This document shows, piece after piece, positions 4,999 to 11,151 of a DNA stretch of 17,381 nt (the stretch's first letter is position 1; every line of letters begins with the position of its first letter). The notes under the pieces are model-generated. The model was given only the letters and a program-made list of their open reading frames with translations, did not search any database and had not been told where the DNA came from. The position numbers and the translations under genes are program-made. Location of the stretch: positions 1 to 17,381 of the forward strand of contig JBMYJR010000059.1 of assembly GCA_049594615.1 (NCBI GenBank), read 5' to 3'. The DNA comes from CAXPZW01 sp049594615 (lineage in GTDB: Bacteria > Bacteroidota > Bacteroidia > Flavobacteriales_D > Sanyastnellaceae).

Positions 4999-7509
4999 AT
5001 GAAACCAACCATCACACTGTTTGCCGCGCTCTTGCTGCTCGTTTGGGGGGCTTCGGCCCAAGACCGCCAAGGCCCTCCAAGAGGAGGCCGGAAAGCAGGG
5101 GGGCCAGGCAATGCTCCTGAAATTGGAGTGATCTACGGCCGCGTCTTGGATGACGCCACCGGAGACGCCATGGAATTTGTGACGGTCTCCCTCGAGCATT
5201 TGCGTGACAGCTCGTCCGTGTACGGCACCATCACCGGCCGCAAGGGCTATTTCAAAATCGAGAAGATCAAGGTGGGCCCCTACCGTGTGCGCTTCAACTA
5301 CATGGGTTACGCCGAGCAGACTGTTGCCCAGCTCCGCCTATCCCCCCGCGAAAGCGTAGAAGCGGACCTCGGGGACATCCGCATGCAGTCTTCCATCAGT
5401 GAACTCGGCGTGGCCGAAGTGGTCGATGAGAAACGTTTCATGGAGGTACAGATGGACAAGAAAGTCTACAACGTGGCCGAAAACATCACCACCACCGGCG
5501 GCTCGGCCAACGAAGTGCTCGAAAACATCCCTTCGGTCGAAGTAGACATCGACGGACAAATCTCGCTCCGCGGCTCTTCCAACGTCACCGTCTTGATCGA
5601 CGGCAAACCCTCGGGGCTGACTGGAGGTGACCGCGAAGCCCTGCTCGACCAAATCCCCGCCAACCTCATCGACCAAGTGGAGGTGATCACCAACCCTTCG
5701 GCCAAATACGATCCCGACGGCATGGCGGGCATCATCAACGTAGTGCTGAAAAAGAACAAACTGGAGGGTTTCTACGGCAACACCCAACTCTCGGTGGGCA
5801 CTGGAGACAATTACGACGGTTCGTTGGGCCTGAATTGGCGCAACAGCAAAGTGAACCTGTCGTCCAGCTACAGCTATCGCTACAACGACCGCTTCAGCCG
5901 GTCCACCACCGTGCGCGACAATTTTCTGGAAACCGACACCAACCGCTTGGATCAATTTGCCGATGGCGGCCGCCTGGGCACCTCGCATACCGTGCGCTTG
6001 GGTGCCGATTGGTATTTAACCCCTTCACGCACATTGAGTGTTTCAGGCAACCTCGGTTTGCGCAATCAAGACAACCATGAGGTGGTCGACTTTCGCATCT
6101 TGGCGCCCGAAAACGTGCTGGAAGAACACTACGACCGAAGCACTTCAGGCATCAACAACCGCGGCAGTTTTGACCTCAATGTCGGTTACCGTGAGGAGTT
6201 TGGCAGTCGTGCGCATTTTTTCAAGGCAGACGCCTTTTACAGCCGCTTTTTTGGCGAAAACACCAGCACCTTTATCCAGCGCTGGTACGATTTGGACGGT
6301 GCCATCCAAGACACCTTGGTGCCCGCCGAAATCAACACCGCCGACAACTTTACCGACGTCTACACCTTCCAGGCCGACTACGAACGCCCGTTAGAAAACG
6401 AAGGACGGTTCGAGACTGGAGTCAAGTCCATCATCCGGACCATGGGTACTGATTTCGTGGCCGGGTTCGAGGACCAAGAAGGCAATTTTGAAAACGACCT
6501 GACACGCAGCAATAATTTTGAATTTGATGAGCAGATCCACAGTGCATATGCCACTTGGGGACGCAAATTTGGAGACTGGGGACTTCAGGCCGGTGGCCGC
6601 TTGGAGCAGGCGTTGACCACCTCGCGCCTGGTGACCACAGGCGAGACGTTTGAGAACAATTACCTCAGCTTCTTTCCTTCGGCCAACCTGTCCTACGACT
6701 TGTCCGAGGAGAACATCTTGCAATTCAGCTACAGCCGACGCATCAACCGTCCACGAACACGCCAGCTCAATCCCTTCCCCAACTACACCGATCCACTCAA
6801 CCTGCGCCAAGGAAATCCCTTTCTGTTGCCCGAGTACACCCATTCGGTAGAGTTTGGGTGGACCAAGTACATCAAGCGCAACACGTTCAGCTCAGCGGTG
6901 TACTACCGCGATGTGTCCAATGTGATTCGCCGGTTCAAACGCGTGGATGACAACGGCGTGTCCACCACCACCTTCGAAAACATCGCAGGCACCCAGAGCT
7001 ACGGCTTGGAATTGATCGCCGCCTTCCGGTTGGGCCAAGCTTGGAGCCTGAATGGAAGCGCCAATTTCTACCGCACCGTCAGCGATGGCTCCAACCTGGA
7101 ATCCGACCTGAATGCCGACGCCTTCGGGTGGTTTGCCCGCGTGCGCGCTTCCTACAAATGGGGCGACAATTGGGAGGCCCAAGTATCGGGGTTCTACCGT
7201 GCCCCCATGATCATCCTTCAGGGCGAATTCAGCGGTGTCTTGAGCTCGGATGTGGCTGTCCAAAAACGCATCTGGGATGGCAAAGGAACCATTGGCCTGC
7301 GCCTGCGGGATGCACTGGACACCCGCGAGTTTGAATTCATTACCGAAGGCAGCACCTTTTACCAAGAAGGCTACCGCAAACGCGAGTCCCAAAACGTGTT
7401 CTTGACCTTCAGCTACCGCTTTGGCAAATTGGAAGAGCGCAGTGGTCGTCGCGGCCGCGGTTCGTCTGGTTTTGGCGGTGATGACGGCGGCGGGATGGAA
7501 ATCGACTAG
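4999..7509 (+). CDS. Outer-membrane beta-barrel protein (TonB-dependent-receptor-like, OMP_b-brl_3 type)
   Basis: The 836-residue protein starts with a signal peptide (1-21, ending GASAQ). A low-complexity Gly/Arg/Pro stretch (22-40) follows, then a carboxypeptidase-regulatory-like domain (about 42-130: IYGRVLDDATGDAMEFVTVS, FNYMGY). Next is a plug domain (about 145-255) with NEVLENIPSVEVDIDGQISL, RGSSNVTVLIDGKPSGL and VITNPSAKYDPDGMAGIINV. The rest is a beta barrel rich in alternating aromatic strands, ending FLTFSYRFGK near 810. The last 26 residues are an Arg/Gly/Asp-rich tail. These are the marks of the Bacteroidota family often labelled outer membrane beta-barrel family protein, related to TonB-dependent receptors. 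The ligand is unknown; there is no SusD partner next to it, so it is not a classical polysaccharide pair. It appears to be monocistronic, with a hairpin after the stop. Confidence 0.92.
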   Translation: MKPTITLFAALLLLVWGASAQDRQGPPRGGRKAGGPGNAPEIGVIYGRVLDDATGDAMEFVTVSLEHLRDSSSVYGTITGRKGYFKIEKIKVGPYRVRFNYMGYAEQTVAQLRLSPRESVEADLGDIRMQSSISELGVAEVVDEKRFMEVQMDKKVYNVAENITTTGGSANEVLENIPSVEVDIDGQISLRGSSNVTVLIDGKPSGLTGGDREALLDQIPANLIDQVEVITNPSAKYDPDGMAGIINVVLKKNKLEGFYGNTQLSVGTGDNYDGSLGLNWRNSKVNLSSSYSYRYNDRFSRSTTVRDNFLETDTNRLDQFADGGRLGTSHTVRLGADWYLTPSRTLSVSGNLGLRNQDNHEVVDFRILAPENVLEEHYDRSTSGINNRGSFDLNVGYREEFGSRAHFFKADAFYSRFFGENTSTFIQRWYDLDGAIQDTLVPAEINTADNFTDVYTFQADYERPLENEGRFETGVKSIIRTMGTDFVAGFEDQEGNFENDLTRSNNFEFDEQIHSAYATWGRKFGDWGLQAGGRLEQALTTSRLVTTGETFENNYLSFFPSANLSYDLSEENILQFSYSRRINRPRTRQLNPFPNYTDPLNLRQGNPFLLPEYTHSVEFGWTKYIKRNTFSSAVYYRDVSNVIRRFKRVDDNGVSTTTFENIAGTQSYGLELIAAFRLGQAWSLNGSANFYRTVSDGSNLESDLNADAFGWFARVRASYKWGDNWEAQVSGFYRAPMIILQGEFSGVLSSDVAVQKRIWDGKGTIGLRLRDALDTREFEFITEGSTFYQEGYRKRESQNVFLTFSYRFGKLEERSGRRGRGSSGFGGDDGGGMEID

Positions 7510-7515
7510 GAACCC

Positions 7516-7537
7516 CGCAGCATGGGAGTATGCTGCG
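7516..7537 (+). terminator. Hairpin after the receptor gene, probable terminator
   Basis: CGCAGCAT, six bases (GGGAGT) and ATGCTGCG form a perfect 8-bp stem starting 6 nt after the stop codon at 7509. The following sequence has only a weak T-rich part (CTTGTTT at 7548-7554), so termination efficiency is uncertain. The stem could serve the convergent minus-strand operon as well. Confidence 0.5.
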
Positions 7538-7598
7538 CAACGCCCTTGTTTGAATCGGCCTTTGGAGACACCGCCATCACCGACGAACGCAATGGTCG

Positions 7599-7616
7599 TG
7601 GACCCCAACTGGTCCA
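7599..7616. other. Second hairpin in the convergent gap 7510-7643
   Basis: TGGACC, six bases (CCAACT) and GGTCCA form a perfect 6-bp stem. No T-run follows on either strand, so it is not a standard intrinsic terminator. The 134-nt gap between the receptor and the iron-sulfur gene otherwise holds no gene that I can support. Confidence 0.35.
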
Positions 7617-7643
7617 ATCCTTTCCAACCGTAATATTCGAAGC

Positions 7644-8063
7644 TTAGCCTTGGAAGCCGGCCTTCTTGTGCGCCCCGTCGCAAAAGGGCTTGTTGCCTGA
7701 AGCTCCGCAGCGGCACAGCGCTACGTTTCCTTCGCGGACCTCGGTAGTGCCGTCGGGCAAAGAGACGGTGCATCCTCCCGGCATCAGTATTGGGCCATCC
7801 TGGACAAGCATGACCGCGTTCTTGGTCCCCGAATCCGCCGCTTGGGCCGCTTCCTTTTTGAGCTCGTATTTCAGTGCACCCGAAGGACAGCGATCGATTT
7901 GAGCGACAATGCGCGCTGCATCCGCACCATCGAGGTCTACCCATGGACGTTCCAGCGGTTTGAAGACGCTTTTCAGCTCTTTCCAACAACGGGTAGAATG
8001 CATGCAAATGGGGGCTTCCCAAGTGACTTTGATGTCGTGGTTCTCGTAGTTCTTGACGCTCAT
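7644..8063 (-). CDS. Two-domain iron-sulfur protein: YjdI-type (4Fe-4S) domain plus CDGSH domain
   Basis: The protein has 139 residues. The N-terminal half (about 5-70) carries Cys20, Cys26 and the CPSGAL motif with Cys59, the layout of the YjdI/Fer4_19 mono-cluster domain (WEAPICMHSTRCWKEL). The C-terminal part (about 95-135) carries C-x-C-x8-C-D-G-A-H, with Cys117, Cys119, Cys128 and His132, the three-Cys/one-His ligands of a CDGSH 2Fe-2S cluster. CDGSH proteins bind redox-labile 2Fe-2S clusters. The role of this fused form is not established; electron transfer or redox sensing is the usual guess. No signal peptide is present, so it is cytoplasmic. The start codon overlaps the stop of the upstream acyltransferase as ATGA, indicating translational coupling. 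Confidence 0.9.
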   Translation of the reverse strand: MSVKNYENHDIKVTWEAPICMHSTRCWKELKSVFKPLERPWVDLDGADAARIVAQIDRCPSGALKYELKKEAAQAADSGTKNAVMLVQDGPILMPGGCTVSLPDGTTEVREGNVALCRCGASGNKPFCDGAHKKAGFQG

Positions 8064-9337
8064 GGCAATTCGAGGGTTTCGAGCACTTCCAGCTCGTCCT
8101 TTTTATAGGGATTGCGCAGGCTGTACTCCGAGGGTTTGATGTAGGAAAACAAAATACGAAGCAGCGTGTTCGGCGCGGTGGAACGGTGACGGATGTACAA
8201 CTTGAGGTCCACCGGGAATGCGCCCACAGTGGACTTGATCTCCATGGCGGTGCGCCCGAAGGCCACACGTGTGCAGCCGCGGGCGATGGCCTCTCGGATG
8301 TATTCGTACAACATGGTGGGGTACACCGCGTACTGGTGGTTGTAGTCGTAATCGAGTCCTACAAAGTGAGCGTCCAGCACCCCGTCGTACTCAAACCCGC
8401 TTTGGAAACCCACCATGTTGTCTTCCAGGAAGTAGCCGAACATGAAGTACTTGTCTCCCGGCATGCGGAAGTAATTCTCGAAGGCTTCGGGCGTCAGCTT
8501 ACCCAAACGGAATCCAGCGCGGCTATAGACCTGGTCATACAGGCGTTCAAATTCAGCGCGGTGGGTACGAAAATCTTCCAGGGTAAGACGGCGGATGGAC
8601 AGTTCGCGGCTTTTCTTGAGGGCTCCGCGGGCCTTGGTACGGAACTTAGAATTGAGCGCATCCAAATAGTCGTTGAACGACTTCCACTCAGGGCGGATGG
8701 GCATCATCATGTTTGGGTCTACCTCAAACTGGCCGTAGTGGTGCAATCGAAACTGGCGGGCGAACTTGTATGACGGCGGGTAAAAGTCTTTGACGATGAT
8801 GGCCGAGATGCGCTCACCGTGGGACTTGCAATCGGCCTTGATGCGCTCGATGGCCTCGTGCAGGGCACGGAAAGTATCCTCGGCAGACACCGATGGACAA
8901 AAGCGGAAACCGTGCTCTCCGGTAGAGAAAGCATTGCCACACACCAGCAGGTTGAAGCGCAAAAAAGTACTGTCGCGGCGCAGCCACTTGGTGGCCCACT
9001 TGACCACGGTGTTGCTGCTGGCAAAGTTGCTGGAGATGTCTCCGGTTTCAAACACCGTCAGCTGGAAGGCGGCCACCCCTACCAGTCGCGACTCCTCGTA
9101 AAAGCGGACGTAGCGGTAGCTCAGTTCATCACTGAAACTGGCTTCCATGGCCCTGAGGTAATCTGAATGCAAGTAGAGGGTATCGCCGTTGACCAGGGCA
9201 TTCCAGGCGTCGATGTCCACTTCCGAGAGCTGCTCCACAATGGAGCAACGCAAGCCACTCGCGGGTATGGGGACCGTCGGCTCCTGAGGCGGACGCGACA
9301 GAATGGCTTTGAATTCCTGGAAGGTTTGGCAGGACAT
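8060..9337 (-). CDS. FemAB/BioF2-like GNAT-fold acyltransferase
   Basis: The protein has 425 residues and no signal peptide or membrane helix. The N-terminal half (about 30-210) resembles the first GNAT-like lobe (WNALVNGDTLYLHSDYLRAM). The second lobe starts with YLDALNSKFRTKARGALKKS (about 226-245) and contains a GNAT-like core near FGYFLEDNMVGFQSGFEYDG and the segment AFGRTAMEIKSTVGAFPVD. This is the two-lobe plan of Acetyltransf_6 / FemAB-type enzymes, which transfer acyl or aminoacyl groups, often to cell-wall or lipid precursors. Its own substrate cannot be told from the sequence. It is the first gene of a two-gene unit with the iron-sulfur protein (ATGA overlap). A perfect -7 box lies 7 nt before its ATG at 9337, which supports this start. 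Confidence 0.78.
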   Translation of the reverse strand: MSCQTFQEFKAILSRPPQEPTVPIPASGLRCSIVEQLSEVDIDAWNALVNGDTLYLHSDYLRAMEASFSDELSYRYVRFYEESRLVGVAAFQLTVFETGDISSNFASSNTVVKWATKWLRRDSTFLRFNLLVCGNAFSTGEHGFRFCPSVSAEDTFRALHEAIERIKADCKSHGERISAIIVKDFYPPSYKFARQFRLHHYGQFEVDPNMMMPIRPEWKSFNDYLDALNSKFRTKARGALKKSRELSIRRLTLEDFRTHRAEFERLYDQVYSRAGFRLGKLTPEAFENYFRMPGDKYFMFGYFLEDNMVGFQSGFEYDGVLDAHFVGLDYDYNHQYAVYPTMLYEYIREAIARGCTRVAFGRTAMEIKSTVGAFPVDLKLYIRHRSTAPNTLLRILFSYIKPSEYSLRNPYKKDELEVLETLELP

Positions 9338-9344
9338 AAGGGGG

Positions 9345-9352
9345 CAAAGATA
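9345..9352 (-). promoter_or_regulatory. Candidate -7 box TATCTTTG for the acyltransferase operon
   Basis: On the minus strand TATCTTTG is a perfect TAnnTTTG match, 7 nt before the ATG at 9337. No TTTG stands 19-21 nt upstream. Use of this box would give a leaderless or nearly leaderless mRNA. Confidence 0.45.
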
Positions 9353-9437
9353 CCGGTCTGTTCCAGCCCGGATGTGGTGGATTTATAAACTTTAACTTGG
9401 CCGCGGCAGGACAAGTTCGCTGCTGGGTTGTTTTAAA

Positions 9438-9857
9438 GTGACTGTGTCTCATACCCCTCCTCCATATCCCGACCAACCCATCGTCTTTTTTGACGGCGTA
9501 TGTGGGCTGTGTAACTCCTCCATCGATACCCTTTTGCGTGTCGACAAGCAGCACCGATTCCGTGTGGCGCCCTTGCAAGGTGAAACCGCTGCAGACCTGA
9601 TCCCCGATCACGCCTCACGCATGGAATCCATTGTGCTCTTTCACCAAGGACGCGTGTATGAAAAGAGTGCGGCAGTGATGCGGATTGCTCACTTATTGGG
9701 TGGGTTTTGGCATGTGATGGGGGTGTTTTGGCCGGTGCAATGGCTGGTAGGTGACCCCGTCTACAACTGGGTAGCCAAACACCGGTATAAGTGGTTTGGC
9801 AAGTATGATTCCTGCCGCATGCCTACGCCTGAGGAACGGGCAGTGTTTCTGCCTTGA
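9438..9857 (+). CDS. DCC/DUF393 family thiol-disulfide oxidoreductase-like protein
   Basis: The product is 139 residues. FFDGVCGLCN (17-26) gives the DGVCxxC signature with Asp19, Cys22 and Cys25, and RYKWFGKYDSCRMPTPE (116-132) is the conserved C-terminal motif with Cys126. These identify the DCC1-like/DUF393 family, which is thioredoxin-like and thought to act in thiol-disulfide exchange; its partners are unknown. The hydrophobic part 82-104 is amphipathic rather than a clear membrane helix. The start is GTG at 9438, with a second in-frame GTG at 9444; neither affects the domain. The 3' end overlaps the convergent membrane-protein gene by 35 nt. It lies in a divergent pair with the acyltransferase gene, across a 100-nt gap. 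Confidence 0.85.
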   Translation: MTVSHTPPPYPDQPIVFFDGVCGLCNSSIDTLLRVDKQHRFRVAPLQGETAADLIPDHASRMESIVLFHQGRVYEKSAAVMRIAHLLGGFWHVMGVFWPVQWLVGDPVYNWVAKHRYKWFGKYDSCRMPTPEERAVFLP

Positions 9858-11151
9858 ACGGCATCCACCGGACCAACCAGCCTTCGGCCATTCGGCCCCA
9901 AGTTCCCAAGAAGCATCCCGCGAGTAAAAACCCGAGTGCCGGCACTTTGTAGCGCACCACAGCGCCAAGAATGGGCACCGTGAGCCCCACCATCCAGCCG
10001 TACAACACCACAAAGGACCAGACCAACCAGCGCAAGGCCGGTGGCGTTTGCTTCCACCCACCCAGGGCGACGGCCAACAACAGGAGCAAGATCACCACAG
10101 TGTTCTCAGCCGCCAAACCGGCATAAAACGCGCCGTTCACTTCGGTAACATCGGGACGGAAGTAGGCATTGTACAGCGCATCCGGAAAGGCCACCACTGC
10201 AGACCACATGCCTTCAATGGGCGGAATATCCACAGTGCTTCCGGCATTCATCATTGCGGCCACATTGTAGAAATCTGTCTGCTTCTTGGACAAGATGTAC
10301 AGGGCATCTCCAGGCGGGTACACCAAAGATGCATTCAAGGCAATCCCCCCGCACAGAACATGGACCCCCAAGGCTTTGAGGCCACTTCGCTTCGGCCAAC
10401 GTTTTAGGACCGCCCAGGTAATCAGCCCGGGAATCAGGGCCAGCAGCACATACATTTTCAGGATCACCAAGCCCGCCAACCCTGCCAACACACCCAGCAC
10501 ACGTAGAGCGCTCCAACCTTCTTTTTCGGCAATCAAAACGCCTCCAATAAGCAACCCGAGCAGGGCCAATACGGGCGCTTCTTTCAACACCCCACTCCCC
10601 CAAAACAGCACTGAAGGCGCGGCAAAAACCGCCAAAAACAGCACTCTGCGACGCCCTGCGACCCAAGCGGTGAGCCCGCGGTAAATACGCGCCAGCCCCC
10701 AAGTTGAAAGCATGCACATGAATGCCGTATGCACGTGGTAATGTCCAAAGGAGAATACAGCGATAATTGCGTTCAAGCGAATAATGGTGGGGTTGTCATT
10801 GGGAATGCCGTAGTTGTACGCCATGTTCCAACCGTTGAAGCGGTCCAGCACCGGTTGCATGTCCGGTGCGTCCAGTCCGATACCAAACAGCAGTTTAAAA
10901 AACAGCGCGGGATCCTCCTTGAGGTAGCCGTAGAGCACCATACCGTTGTCGTAGTAGCGCAAGGCGTCACTCGTGTCTCGGTAGGTGTAGTGGTAGGTGT
11001 AGACCGCCCACAGCCCTATGCCCGCTGCAAACTTGATCAGGAACGCTCCGGCCAACCAAGAACCCGGAATGCCCGATTTGCCTGCCAGTCGCCCACGGTA
11101 AAACAAGGCGAAAAACAGCAGAACATACGCCGCTGTGAGCAGGGCGTGCAT
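9823..11151 (-). CDS. Polytopic membrane protein of unknown function, possibly GT-C-like
   Basis: The 442-residue protein has roughly ten hydrophobic segments and no signal peptide or soluble domain. The first large loop, after the second helix, carries YRDTSDALRYYDNG (about 57-70), an acidic, Tyr-rich motif like the first external loop of GT-C membrane glycosyltransferases, which use lipid-linked sugars. That resemblance is an inference; I do not recognise a named family. Its start overlaps the YfhO stop by one nucleotide (TGATG), so the two are almost certainly translated together and may work together in the inner membrane. It is the last gene of the carB operon, and its end overlaps the DUF393 gene on the other strand. 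O-antigen polymerase-like or EpsG-like proteins are alternatives. Confidence 0.75.
   Translation of the reverse strand: MHALLTAAYVLLFFALFYRGRLAGKSGIPGSWLAGAFLIKFAAGIGLWAVYTYHYTYRDTSDALRYYDNGMVLYGYLKEDPALFFKLLFGIGLDAPDMQPVLDRFNGWNMAYNYGIPNDNPTIIRLNAIIAVFSFGHYHVHTAFMCMLSTWGLARIYRGLTAWVAGRRRVLFLAVFAAPSVLFWGSGVLKEAPVLALLGLLIGGVLIAEKEGWSALRVLGVLAGLAGLVILKMYVLLALIPGLITWAVLKRWPKRSGLKALGVHVLCGGIALNASLVYPPGDALYILSKKQTDFYNVAAMMNAGSTVDIPPIEGMWSAVVAFPDALYNAYFRPDVTEVNGAFYAGLAAENTVVILLLLLAVALGGWKQTPPALRWLVWSFVVLYGWMVGLTVPILGAVVRYKVPALGFLLAGCFLGTWGRMAEGWLVRWMPFKAETLPVPQA

Noticed and set aside
7538..7600. tRNA-like TTTGAATC segment in the convergent gap
   Set aside because: The flanking bases do not form a T-arm, and no acceptor, D or anticodon stem could be built around it.
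6892..8268. A 458-residue minus-strand frame across the receptor end and the iron-sulfur gene
   Set aside because: It is antisense to the receptor and out of frame with the CDGSH protein, with low-complexity Arg/Ser/Ala composition and no recognisable domain.
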